Shown here piece after piece: positions 32,716-44,056 of a stretch of 63,044 bases of DNA. A program made the position numbers and the translations under genes. The stretch lies in NCBI GenBank assembly GCA_015501585.1, contig JADNRY010000350.1, positions 1 through 63,044 of the forward strand. Reading direction: 5' to 3'. The stretch comes from Rhodocollybia butyracea. Its lineage: Eukaryota; Basidiomycota; Agaricomycetes; Agaricales; Omphalotaceae. The notes beneath the pieces were generated by a model. The model saw only the letters and a program-made list of their open reading frames with translations. It was not told the origin of the DNA and did not search any database. Within the stretch, counting starts at the first letter, position 1, and each line of letters opens with the position of its first letter.

Positions 32716-33675
32716 TTCAACTTGTTTCGGTGCAAGTATGTTTGGATCTGTTATCGAGAAGAAGGTTACTGTCTAGAACATGAACCAAAGTAAGCCTTAT
32801 ATACCACCTGCCGATACTGTTACGCTGCCAATCCATTCACAGGTAGCTAACACTGTAATAGTAGTCAAATAGAGTCATCATGTCAGTGCATTCTCGAACC
32901 TACCGTGTCATTAGGAATCATGACATTTCATATAATTCCAGCTATCACCGCAATATAAACTTCGATCTTCAAAGTAGCCACCTGTAGCGACTGTGAGACT
33001 GTAATCAAATTGATAACCCAATACAATATTACCGCACCATCAAATATTTCACATACTATTTCATTGACTGCTTCTCTGTGATGGTATATGATCGGGTACA
33101 CCCGATTACGAATGAAAAAAACTATCTCCACAACTGAATTTTCCATAGGTACAAACATACATCCCGCTCCCGAAGATAAACATCGAACGATATACTACAG
33201 TTTGCAGTGCAATGACTTTCACTCTTTTCCATGAAACGGATCAACATTCTATTCTTATACAATACCGGAATCTCGAACAATGCGGACAACAATAGGGAGA
33301 TCGTATAGCTGTTATTTATACAAGTATCGAGGCACTGCAACATTCCGTAAGTTGCTTTGCAATTTGTGAATATTTTCATATTCTTACATTGTAATCATCT
33401 CCTAGCTTACCTGGTTGAACTTGAAAATACATGTAATTGAATCCAGTCACTGCCAGTCACTTCCCCACAGTGGAGTAACACCGCATCACGGAAACCTACA
33501 AGTTCTCTTAAGATAGAACCATCTTCTTTCTACGCTCCATCCTAATTCCAAGTACATGTGTTTGACAGAAGATCCACTTCTTTAAGTGTTGATGATAATT
33601 TTTTGATCCAGCAACTCACAGATTCAATCTGTTACGACAACATCTTTATCTCATATTTCATACTAATCTCGGTCC
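32716..33675. other. Intergenic, no supported gene
   Basis: AT-rich, with only short unsupported frames. The end near 32716 should hold the promoter of the 557-residue gene. Nothing else was recognised. Confidence 0.4.
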
Positions 33676-35335
33676 CAGATGTGAGGGACCGTTCGATGGG
33701 TCTCATTCAGGGTAAGCAGCTGTCACATCACCTGAGAGTCACTGCATCCCTATTCTGGATGTGAGGCCAGGTTCGATGGGTCTCATTCCAATTCAGAAAC
33801 ATGATGTAATCCATCAGCAAAAATATCAGAAACATTTGTGTGCATGTAAGAAATGAGAAAATTACAAGGCATAACAAGCCAACGTGGGATTCTTACAGGT
33901 CTAAACAAGTTCATACAAGGTGTGAGGAGATTACAAGCCATAACAAGCTGAGATATTCTTAAGGCATAAACAAGCCATTACAAGCAGCCAAAAGATTACA
34001 AGTCTTAACAGGATGTAGTGCTCTTACAGGCATGAGCGAGGTCTCACAAGCAGATCTGAGGTTGGAAGACCCTTACAAGGCGATATAAGGTGATGCAAGG
34101 CTATGCATGTTACATGGCATAGTATGTGTTATTTTATAGTAACAGAGAACAAACGGGTATGCCACAAGGTCTTTGTTTACAGAGGCAAAGTATAGTCCAC
34201 TATATAAATTTAGTGAATCTAACGACATGAGAAGTCCAAAATCACATGACGCATTATGCAACGCAATTTGCGCGCAGATTTCTCCTCTCTTTTGTTACAT
34301 TCCTCCATCATGGCAAAAGGACGTTCTTTGAATCCTCTAGCTCAAGCGCCAAATCTTTGCCAAAAACGCCGTCGCACTTCTGACTCTCGAACTCCTCTGA
34401 TTCAAGCGACAACAGCAACAATAATCATAACTCTTGTAAAACCAAAATCTCAGTCTTCTCATTCAGCAAACAACGTGAAGGGAAAGCCAAAGCAAGAGGA
34501 ATAAAAAGATAAAGCTAATCAGGGCCTATACACTATTGTTTGAAGACTCTGAGTACATTCATTTTCATTGATCTCATTGCATATATGCTACAAAAGTTGT
34601 AGATGGCAGAATTCCAAGGACATGGAGTGTGGTTTCTTCCACTATATCAGGTGATTCTTCCTTTCACTCGTTGTTTTGCTCGACTGATGATTCTTTGGTG
34701 CCAGCTCTGCATTTGATGGATTCATCTATTGGGGTGGGGGAAGCGTGACCGGCCGTCGTATTGCATATGCCGCTGTCCAGGTGCGTGCTCACTTTACTGT
34801 TCCTTTGTCCTGTATTGATTCAAACGTTACACAGGTTTGCTTTGCAACAACAATGACAACTTCCTCCTCCTTTGACTATATATGTTGGTCATTCATGCTG
34901 CATGATACACATGGCAAGTTTGGCAACCGCCGCCGACCCACTTAGTTTTGGTTTCCTAGCCACTCACGTATGATTCATACATCGGACTCTCTGTACTCAT
35001 TCTTATGCTCGCTGTTGTACATTATCATCACTTCCAATATATGTTGTTCTTCATATCTCATCATCATGAACGATGGCAGTAAGGGTAGTACTGAATACCA
35101 AATATCAGATATTCTCATAGTATAAAGGCCCTGCTAATGCCTTGTAATCACTTCAGGGCTTGTATCAACTTGTATCGGCTTGTAATCTTGTGAACCTTGT
35201 ATGTGCTTGTGACCATTCAGTAAACACAAGCGCATACAAGGTGCACCGACCTTGCAAGCTATGCGCAGCTTGTATGACCTCGTTTTCCCTTGTCACCGCA
35301 TATGGTTGACCTACTCTTTTGCTGATGTCTGTTAC
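33676..35335. mobile_element. Non-autonomous DNA-transposon-like element with subterminal motif arrays
   Basis: The left part (33830-34100) carries many copies of TTACAAG and AACAAGCC. The right part (35120-35335) carries the complementary CTTGTAA and GGCTTGTA forms. Such inverted subterminal arrays are typical transposase-binding ends of DNA transposons. At the far left GATGTGAG...GTTCGATGGGTCTCATTC occurs twice, 82 bases apart. The centre has one short frame (ATG at 34310, MAKGRSLNPLAQAPN) but no transposase. The exact termini and superfamily are not determined. The right end recurs at 23.64-23.85 kb. Confidence 0.55.
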
Positions 35336-36470
35336 AGATGAGTCAGATGTGACAATACATTAGTGGTTTTTTGGTGCTAGCGGGGTGCACCCGGGCCAGC
35401 CTGGGACCAGAAAGTACATAACTATGATTTTTCTAGCGGAACATGCGCTGATTTTGTCTACAAAGATAGAAATGCTCTAGGTGCCCAGCGCTTATTAGTC
35501 GATTTGTCATATTTTTTGAAACTGTGATACACTAACACTTCTCTACAGGTAATTTACTTGGTGGCAATACAAGAGATTTATTTGTCTCTACAGTCTCTAC
35601 AATATGAAGGCATAGTAACGTGATCTGCGTCTGAACACAACTTAAATTGCGGTGGTCAGTACATATTTACAGAAACCCCTGGATGGAATCGGTACAGGTG
35701 AATACAATCTAAATATTATGTTATAATCATAGTATGTAATGGGTACAGCGAGGTACAGTGCTGCTTGACTGACATATTTTTCACTCATAAATATGGCTAA
35801 AGTTCAAAATTTTATTATTTACATACAATTTTATAGTAGCTTGCCGAGGATCTGGTGTCCAGAGTTGCACCCTGGAATTGAGTATCAGATGATGTGACTC
35901 CTGTGATATCAGACTGAGACCCATCAAACAATCCCTCTCGGGATGCCATGGGAATCAGAAGTATTGGCAGATGACAACCCTTTAGCACTGATTGTGCAAA
36001 ATCCTTGGGCATTTGTCTCCGGACTCTGAATACTGGGTTACTGACTCGTACAAGCAAGCAATGAAGCAGCCAGACCTATTACAAGTCCTGAATGTAATGA
36101 AGGCTTGTCCTTATGGTGGGTTTTGGTGTGAGAATTTGTCCGAATTGAGCCTGATCTTGTCCAAATTGGGTTGACCTAATAAGGAGATTTAGTTTCAATA
36201 TATTTAGGATGTCAAAGTGTTGGCCATGTGACATTAGTTGCTCATTCCATCCTCCCTTCTCTTTTCTTGTTTGTTTCACGCAACTAGGTTACTCAATCAT
36301 CTTTCTAATAACAACAATAAGAATATGTGTGTTCCTGATAGATTTTCATATTGACAACTCTGTTTACAGCGCACTCGCAGAGCACTTATTGCTTAAGATC
36401 TTCTGTTCCGTCCTTCGTTGTTCAAGCTTCAAGTGCAGGATTGCTCCAACTAAAGATGTCCATGAGTCCA
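35336..36470. other. Intergenic, no supported gene
   Basis: No frame with recognisable content on either strand, and no terminal repeats found. Confidence 0.4.
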
Positions 36471-36625
36471 GATCCAGGTATACCTGGATCCATTGTACAG
36501 GTACCTGTGGGCCTTAAGGGGCTACCTGTGACCCGTACAGATGTGTGGGAAATGGATACCGGGATCCGCAGGTATTTTAACACAGGTACTTGCAGGTACT
36601 TGCAGATCCCAATGAACACAGGTAC
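36471..36625. repeat. Palindrome and CAGGTA-motif cluster
   Basis: It opens with a perfect 20-base palindrome, GATCCAGGTATACCTGGATC (36471-36490). A perfect 12-base palindrome, ACAGGTACCTGT, follows at 36497-36508. CAGGTA or its complement TACCTG then recurs many more times up to 36625. It lies about 100 bases before the first frame of the tyrosine-recombinase retroelement and may be part of its terminal structure. Confidence 0.7.
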
Positions 36626-36714
36626 TCACAATTTACTTCAACCCGCCAGAGATTCTCCCTGACCGTCAGCCTCATTGACGCCAGCGTTCCCCCTCCACAT
36701 CCAACTACAGGTCA

Positions 36715-38016
36715 ATGTCTCGTCACAGGGCGATTCCCAGAAACCACACTCACCCGGCGGTAGACCGGACACCAAGGCCTCGGGTAAGAACTGGTGACCA
36801 TCGCACACTCCGTCGCCACGCCCCACCTACACCACCGAGACACTGTCCCGCACGGCGGGTCCACGCCGTTGACAGGGGACGCCTGAGACTTCCTTCCTCT
36901 TCCTCTCGTGGTCTTCGTGATGCAGGTGGACATGCCAGGAGACACCACTCCTCTTCTCCCTATAGTCCGGATGAGTATTGTAGACAGCGTCGAAGAATAG
37001 ACTCTCACTCCAGGGATCACCAAGACTATGGCTCATTTAGCAGCGGCATATCCAGACACCACTCCAGACACCATTCACGCAGCTCTAGTGTCTCCTCTGC
37101 TAAAGGTTGCAGCAAAGGTAAGGACCTACCCGATCCTTGCAATGCTGAAATTCCAGATCAGGAACCCATGGGTATACTCAGCTGTGTCCCTGCCGAGGTC
37201 ACCTCTGCACTCAGAGCTGGTTGGATGGAGTACATTTCTCTAGGATGGTTTGCTGATCGGCACAATTCCTCTCTGGCGGGATCCAGCATCTCTGGCACCG
37301 ACAGTTGCCTACAGATGGATGAGTCTGGGCGCGTACAATACAAGAACAAGAAGTTGGGCCACATCCCTCTCGCTCTTCTCACTCTTGATGACTGGTCTGC
37401 CATTGGAGACAATATGCCAAAGGCCATGCATGAGCATCTTATTCCCGCTCGCCGTAGTCGCGTAGGCTCTGGAAAGGCCAGTCGCATCGCTGATTCGCTT
37501 GCGGAACTTTTCCACATGATTCGACGTCGTCCGGATTACAGATCTGACTTCGAAGCCTATAAAGAGTATACGGACAAGGTCATCCGTGGATGGCAGGCTC
37601 AGGCCGATGCCAAATGGAAACTTGACCACTTCTATCCAGATACCTTCAGGATGATCTCCAATTCCCACCAGAATAAGTCCAAGATCTCGAATGCCTATGC
37701 CTCCAGTTCCAAGGCCACAAAGCCTTCATCATCGTCATCCTTTCGTGACTCAAAGTCCAGCAACAGAACACGAGGAGAACGCCGCAAAGCTAGATGTCTC
37801 CATTGCGGCAGTGTTCAACATGGGCATCATGAACACAACTCAAAACCTTCCGACTATCTCAAACGGGTTGATGGCAAGTGGGTCAATTCCCAGAACCAGG
37901 AGCTCTGCCTCTCCTGGAACGGACTCAAAGGTTGCAAAGGCTGCAAGTTTGAACACCGGTGCGGCATCTGTGGTTCCACTTCACACTGCTCCCAAACCCA
38001 TCCCTCCAAGCAATGA
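36715..38016 (+). CDS. Gag-like ORF1 of YR retroelement
   Basis: An open frame of 433 residues. The first 130 residues are Arg/His/Ser-rich and basic. The middle (about 170-330) is a folded, Gag-like part. The C-terminus carries a Cys/His cluster, CLSWNGLKGCKGCKFEHRC followed by GICGSTSHC, in the position and style of the ORF1 zinc-binding region of basidiomycete YR retroelements. The RT-containing frame overlaps its end in another frame, suggesting frameshifted or re-initiated translation in the active ancestor. Confidence 0.65.
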   Translation: MSRHRAIPRNHTHPAVDRTPRPRVRTGDHRTLRRHAPPTPPRHCPARRVHAVDRGRLRLPSSSSRGLRDAGGHARRHHSSSPYSPDEYCRQRRRIDSHSRDHQDYGSFSSGISRHHSRHHSRSSSVSSAKGCSKGKDLPDPCNAEIPDQEPMGILSCVPAEVTSALRAGWMEYISLGWFADRHNSSLAGSSISGTDSCLQMDESGRVQYKNKKLGHIPLALLTLDDWSAIGDNMPKAMHEHLIPARRSRVGSGKASRIADSLAELFHMIRRRPDYRSDFEAYKEYTDKVIRGWQAQADAKWKLDHFYPDTFRMISNSHQNKSKISNAYASSSKATKPSSSSSFRDSKSSNRTRGERRKARCLHCGSVQHGHHEHNSKPSDYLKRVDGKWVNSQNQELCLSWNGLKGCKGCKFEHRCGICGSTSHCSQTHPSKQ

Positions 38017-39806
38017 ATTCCACATCCCGGTGACCATTCGCCTCATCCCTGATGCATGGCGAGTACTTCTGAAGGAAACTGGTGCTCCTGAGAAGTTCAA
38101 CAGGGTTCCGGAAGGCTTCGAATTCGGTTTCTACATTGGCATAGACAACAATTTCTCTCTCAATTCCATTTTCATACCAAAGAATCATTTTCGCACAGAT
38201 ACAGAAGCACAGATTATTCGCACAAAGTTCAAAGATGAGATTGCACTAGGCCGTCTCTCTCCGGGCTTCCATCCCACTACATTAGAATCTATCATTGGAC
38301 CCTTCCGCACCGCCCCTATGGCCGTTCTCAAGCAGAAACCTGGGAAATTTTGTATCATTATTGATCACTCATTCCCAAGATTGCGCTACCTTCTTTCATT
38401 CGCGTCCTCTTTCAACTTTCGTGCGCCACCCAAGCACTCTACCACTGACACCCCAATCAACCCTAACTCAGTTTCCATAAACTCACTCATTGATGCCAAT
38501 GAATTCCCATGTGACTGGGGCACCTTCTCGGACTGCTACTTGTTGGTCGCTGATGCTCACTATCCTCAGATTGGCATGTCAGTTAATAATGCTCCCTTTG
38601 CCTCTAGGTATGCAGGTTGCTGTTTTCGATGTTGATGCGGCTTTCAGGAACATTCCGCTACATCCGTCCGTGCGCAAGTATGTTGTGCTATTCCTAGATG
38701 GTCTGGTATACCTAGATCTCTGTTTAAACTTTGGCATCTGTTCCGCGCCAGGTATCTGGGGACTTGTCACAGATGCAATGGTCTGGATCCTGCTCCACAA
38801 AGAGTCGAGGCCTTACTCAAATGGGTTGATGACTTTATCTTTTTCTGGTATCCTCGTTCACGGAAGAAGGATGGCTCCTACATATATTCTTACGACGAAT
38901 CGTTGATTTGGGACATAGCAAAGGTACTTGGCTGGCCATGGGCTCCGAGGAAGTTCATACCCTTTGCCTTCTTTTTCTTCTATATTGGGTTTCTGTGGAA
39001 TTTACCGAACAAGACTGTTGAGTTGCCTAAAGCCAAGAAGGAGAAGTACATTGCACGTCTTGCACCCTGGCTCACACCAAAAGTCAAGATGTTGCTCGAG
39101 CAAACCAAGTCGGTCATCAGCACCTTAAACCACGCCTCTTTAGTAGTACCAGCAGGGCGAGCACATTTATCATTGTTCTACTCCTTTCGCGCTACCTTCC
39201 AAGGACCCCTTGCTCGTTGATCCCCCACACGGTTTCCACCGCACTGAGGGATGATGTACAGTGGTGGTCCGATATGCTCTCAAATGACTTTGTAGGTCTC
39301 AGGATCACAAGGCCTCCTCCCCTTACAGAGCTCAGCATTTTTGGAGACGCATCAACCTCCTGGGGCATGGGCTTATTCATTAATGACCGTTGGTTAGCCT
39401 GGAAACTGAAGGAAGGCTGGCAAGGTGAAAACAATGAGCGCCACATTGGATGTGGTGAGATGGTCGTTGTCGAACTCATCATCCGCACGTTGATAGCCTC
39501 AGGCCTCAGCAATACCAGAGTATTCATTCGTTCAGACAACAAATGAGTTGTAGGCGCACTATGGAAAGGCTACTCTTGAGGTTCCGAGCAAAATCGCATT
39601 CTACGACATATCATTGAGCTCATGCAGGAGCATCCATCTGGGTTGACTGTGAATACATACCGACGGACTTAAATATTGCCGATGCACCATCAAGGGGAAA
39701 GTTCCCAAGTAAACATCTTTTACACCCTCATCCTCCCGCGCTACCTAGACACCTACAACGGTATGTACATGACTGTGTAAAGTTTCAAGATCGCCGCTTA
39801 GCTTAG
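37991..39806 (+). pseudogene. Reverse transcriptase and RNase H of YR retroelement (broken)
   Basis: The reading starts in another frame than ORF1 (FHIPVTIRLIPDAWRVLL) and includes RT motifs: KPGKFCIIIDHSFPR, AVFDVDAAFRNIPLHP, FGICSAPGIW and the catalytic WVDDFIFFW (the YxDD equivalent) near 38825-38850. RNase H residues follow in IFGDASTSWGMG (39340), the Glu in EMVVVELIIRT and the Asp in IRSDNK. Frame changes occur near 38610, 38830 and 39220, and TGA stops at 39544 and 39577. The coding trace ends at TAG 39804. It would have copied the element's RNA; this copy cannot. Confidence 0.78.
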
Positions 39807-39890
39807 ACCATATATTCAATTATTAATGTCTAATTTACCTTATGTACTCTTCATACAATCAGCAAAATAATCACTTGAACTCAAACCACC

Positions 39891-40994
39891 ATGCCTCCAT
39901 ATCGTTACTCACTCTATGTCAAGGAAAGTGTCAATGACAGTATCGCCTATAACCCTCGTCAGGTTATTATTCCAGCTCCATCCCGCTCTCTGCGCACGAC
40001 CTCATTGGACGAAAACACATGCCGAGTAATGGACGCAGCTGTTTCCACAAACACGAATAAGAACAAATGGCACCAGACAAATAGATTCCTGGATTGGTGC
40101 TCTGAATCTGGCCTGATAACAGCTGACCTTTCACCACCATCTGAAGAAACTCTCTGCAACTATGTCGCCAACAGGTTTGCTGGAATCACAGCTGGAGCCA
40201 CCGCCAAAGCTCATATCGCCGCTATCAAACAGTGGACCACCTCTCGTGGATTCCAGTGGAAAGGAGGAGATAGGCTTAGGCGTGTTCTTGCTGGCATGGA
40301 ACGACAGGCTCCAAAGTCTTCACAGAGGAATCCGAGAAAACCCGTGAAGAAATCTCATATCTGTCTGCTCAGAGAGGACGCTCGAGCCAGCAACCTCAAC
40401 GGCAAGAAGGTCTGTATCGCTGCAACTGGGGACACACTTTTCCACAGCCAGATGAGAGCGGGGGAAGGACTTGCAGACAAAGCTGACCCAACTCTCTATG
40501 ACTGTTCTAAACTACCTTGCATAGGTGATCTGGGACCTGTAAACGACAAAGACATCGCCTTGCTTAATCTTTCATGCACAAAAGTCAAACAGTCTCGTGG
40601 AGAATAAGTCATTGTTCCATCTTCCACAGTTACGCTTCTCCACATGCATATCAAGGTCAACAACTTAGCCCCAACCGACCCTCTCTTCTCCTTTCGCGAT
40701 GACAGAGGTGTACTCACCGTTCTGACGAAGAAGGAATTTCTCGCTCGATGCAATGAGGTTTGGAACTTGCAAGGGAATCTGAAAATGACAGGTCATTGCT
40801 TCAGAATTGGTGGGACCACATACTACCTGACCTCTGGGGTGTCTCCAGAAGTTGTGAAGGCTATGGGTCGCTGGAAATCCAATGCTTTCCTTCGCTATTG
40901 GAGAGACCTAGACACACTTGCCTCGCTCCACCTGCATCGCTTCCAAACCCAGCAGCAACATGGACGACATCTTCGTCATGCTGCAAGGTTGTAG
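39891..40994 (+). pseudogene. Tyrosine recombinase of YR retroelement (one in-frame stop)
   Basis: Starting at ATG 39891, the frame has an N-terminal core-binding part (FLDWCSESGLITADLSPPSEE) and a catalytic part ending in TGHCFRIGGTTYYL, VVKAMGRWKSNAFLRYWR. These hold the H-x-x-R box, the Trp after the second box and the nucleophilic Tyr of tyrosine recombinases. A TAA at 40605 interrupts an otherwise continuous frame, where GEQV would be expected; the change is one base. The enzyme would have inserted the circular DNA product of reverse transcription. Confidence 0.75.
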
Positions 40995-41000
40995 TTCCAG

Positions 41001-42950
41001 GCCCACATGCACTACACATCACTATCCTGGTTCGCACAGCACTGATCAATTCACTTTTCTCAGCCTCTCTCCCTTCTCCACCAAACACATTACCTCTCCA
41101 CTCTTCTTTTCTATCAATCTACGCATCTCAGTACCCTCGGCTAGGCCAAGACCTGGGGGCAGTCGGTTTCCTACGTACACTCGACGCGCCTTTGGCTTCT
41201 TCGTACGGGTTTTCCGACTGTTCTTTGTCTCCGCACCCCCAGGTCAGAATAATTATTCTGTGTCGTCATTTGCATCGCGGAATATTTATTCTGTTTCTCC
41301 TAGCCCTCCTCTTGGTACTAGTGGCCTCAGCCACGCACACATCTATTCTAGTCTTGGAAGTACGAATGGACTACTAGACTTGAAACTGTGCTATTCAGAA
41401 CAGAACTATCCATACATTCTGTGAGATGTAGGTTCTCCAGGACTACCAACTTTATGGTTTGCTTATGACTTGTGGAACGGGATGCCCGGATATTCTGTAT
41501 CATATCGACGTGTAATTTTTACTACGTCAAATACAGTCGCATTGTTTATTTATTCATGCGTAATCTCGGCTTTTGTGCGACGGTACTTCTGTGGTACTGG
41601 TCACAGTGTTGTTGAGGTATTTGTGTGCGATACCAGACCGGCTCGGGCGCTCCGCGCGTTCGCTTTGGCCGGTCAAAGCATTTCGACCTCTGTACATTGT
41701 GGCTGTGCTCGTTTTTAGCGGCACGGTATATCAATTGGGTGAGCGAATGAATACGGCCGTAAATGGTGTCCCCAAGACCGTGTACGGTACGGTTACGGGA
41801 CTCGTACGGCCGTACCGTAACCCGTATCTTACGGTTATGGTGCAGATCCCTAGTACTAAATCACTACATGATGTAATTTCAGCCAAGCTAATATCGCCGA
41901 GATAATTTACACTGTTCGACATATTCAGCCTTTCATTCTGTGATTAATTTTACCGATAGCCCCTTCCTACCTACCTACCCTACCTACCTACCCTTCCTGC
42001 TGTCTATAACGTGTGGCCAACGAAGCGCCCGCTTCATCCCCCACTTGATCGTACTTTGATATCAAACTCTCCTTAGGAAATCACTTGTACCTATGCAATC
42101 GCATTTTCCACATGTTTGTACTGGCTTTCAGAGCAATTATGGGCAATTAGGATCGACTGAATATTCAAAAATATACTGTTGACTCGTCAAGACTGCGTTG
42201 ACAAACATAGCATCATCTGGAATATCGTTCTCGTAAGAAACCCAACCTCATATATGCTTAACATACCTTCGTGCATAACATGGCTGTTTTCATGTTCTTG
42301 AGTACTTTATCTTACCAAACGCTGCTTCACAATCTCACTACCTGAAAGTATACTTTTTCTATGTTCCAATCATATACTCCCTATCACTGAATTTCTCATC
42401 GACATTTTCTTCCACAGCAACCCGTATGTTCCCAACGAAATTTGACAATATTAACGTCAAATACATGATATGAAGTGCTCGGAAACGACAATTCCTGTCA
42501 CGTATCAACTGCATACCAATTCCTATCCTTGATTTATCGCAACATTTACCCAACTTCTGTATGATATTTTTTGATTTGCTTCGTCAAAGCCCGGTAATTT
42601 CTAGAGATACGCCAACGTACAACGGAAACACGAGCGTAACGATCGTACTAGTAATTATTGTATCGCAATCGACACTATCGTCTTATATCAAACTCGAGCT
42701 ACTGAGGATACAGATCGCAGAAGAAATCGATACCCTAGGACAATTCCTAATTTAAGACAGTAATACAACGGAACATACCAAGTTTGACTGAATTTACCAC
42801 TCATCATATCCAAAAAAGTACACACGAGCAAATCTCGTCTCTTAAAAATCCGCCACCCAGCACATCGCTCATCATCCCTCGTCTTTCCCTTTCCAATCTT
42901 TACCAATTCCAAACAGATATAAATTTTTTTTTCTGCCCCTCTGTCATTCG
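41001..42950. other. Intergenic with short repeats, no supported gene
   Basis: It contains a possible MITE at about 41760-41853, rich in CGTACGG and CCGTACC motifs and ending CCCTAG, and a CCTA microsatellite at about 41965-41995. The long plus-strand frames at 40760-41424 have no recognisable content and look like by-products of the retroelement 3' region. The 42.1-42.9 kb part is unremarkable and precedes the ATG at 42951. Confidence 0.45.
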
Positions 42951-44056
42951 ATGGACGACTCGCAAATGGTAGACCTCGGTTCCACAACCACCGCCATACC
43001 ACCTTTTACCTCCACCATCGACCCATCCAACAACTCCCTCGATCTAACATTCACTGCCGACAATGAATCGATCACTTTGTCGTTCGATTCCGCCAACGAG
43101 ACTCTCACATCCGTTAACACTTCATCTACATTGGTCACTACTGCAACCCCTTCCGCAATCCATTTACCCATGGAAACACTTAACGGCGGCTCGATTACGA
43201 CTGCTTCCTCGTTGAATGAGAGCTCCAATTCTCTATATTCTTCGAACCTATCCTTTGTAACCACGACAGTTACACCAACTCAATCCCAACTTTTCGATAC
43301 GCCAGCTTCCTACACCATTTCGCTGAATCCAATCACTGCCGTTCGCTACGGCTATATACAACATCTCCCTTCCCCTGAAATATGGGGGAAGTGGAAACGC
43401 GGTTATTACATCGGAGACCCACTTGATAATCGCATAAAAGCTTCCATTTTCTTCGATGAACAACGAAAAAGCTACCGTACTCCATTCAGCGACGAGGAAC
43501 GGATATTACCACCCCAAGCACCTCTACAACAAGTCCCACCAGAATGCTTACCACACGTAATTAAAGACATTCCATGTCTTGCCTTGGGTACTCCCTTGCT
43601 TCATGGCCCAGTTATGGGATCTGGCACTTTAATTCCCGCTAGTTCATGTTACAAAAGAGGTCTCGTCTTAACACCCCTTTTTCATACAGATCGATTATAC
43701 TACATCCTCTGTCTGCACGACGACCATGATCTTTTCCTAATTCGTGTCCACGAGCGCTTTATGGACAAACAGTGGAGCTCCTGGAAACAACTGAAGCAAA
43801 TTTACGGAAAAAATTGCTTAACCGTGTTGTTTTCTGCTGGTGTAGACAATTTCGAGCAAATATTGGAAGGAGTGAAACGTCAGCATAGTTTCGACCGATA
43901 CGTATCGCAGCAACAATACGGCAGTTCATCCTCTTTAGGTTTTCTACCTAATTTTTGGAACTCTTTAACCAAATCTTGTGGGTGAGTCTTAGCCTTGGAA
44001 ACTGCGGTATTGACTTTGCTAATCACCCATCTCACATCCACAGAGAACGCAAGTGA
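42951..44056 (+). CDS. Unknown protein, 347 residues
   Basis: Exon 42951-43981 and a short second exon from 44044 to the stop at 44056 give 348 codons. The intron is GT-AG and 62 bases long. The first 120 residues are rich in Ser, Thr and Asn and probably unstructured. The rest looks folded (AVRYGYIQHLPSPEIWGKW, KRGLVLTPLFHTDRLYYIL, FLIRVHERFMDKQW). There is no signal peptide, membrane helix or known motif. ATG 42951 is the first in the frame and follows a pyrimidine-rich leader. The long intact frame supports a real gene; I cannot name a family. Confidence 0.68.

Larger units (their letters stand above)
36715..41000 (+). mobile_element. DIRS/Ngaro-like tyrosine-recombinase retroelement (decayed)
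   Basis: Three consecutive coding parts on one strand are a Cys/His-rich Gag-like frame, a reverse transcriptase with RNase H, and a tyrosine recombinase. That combination defines YR retrotransposons (DIRS, Ngaro). There is no LTR pair and no DDE integrase. Stops and frame changes interrupt the last two parts, so this copy is inactive. The termini are not resolved; the split or inverted repeats expected for this class were not identified. The palindrome cluster at 36471 may mark the left side. Confidence 0.78.

Noticed and set aside
33676..33780. GGTTCGATGGG resembling a tRNA B box
   Set aside because: No A box at the right spacing and no cloverleaf could be drawn, and the motif is part of an 82-base-spaced duplication.
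36715..41000. Interpretation as Ty3/Gypsy or Copia element
   Set aside because: There are no LTRs and no integrase, and a tyrosine recombinase follows RNase H.
40760..41424. Overlapping plus-strand frames of 205 and 168 residues
   Set aside because: They overlap the tyrosine recombinase in other frames or follow it without recognisable motifs.
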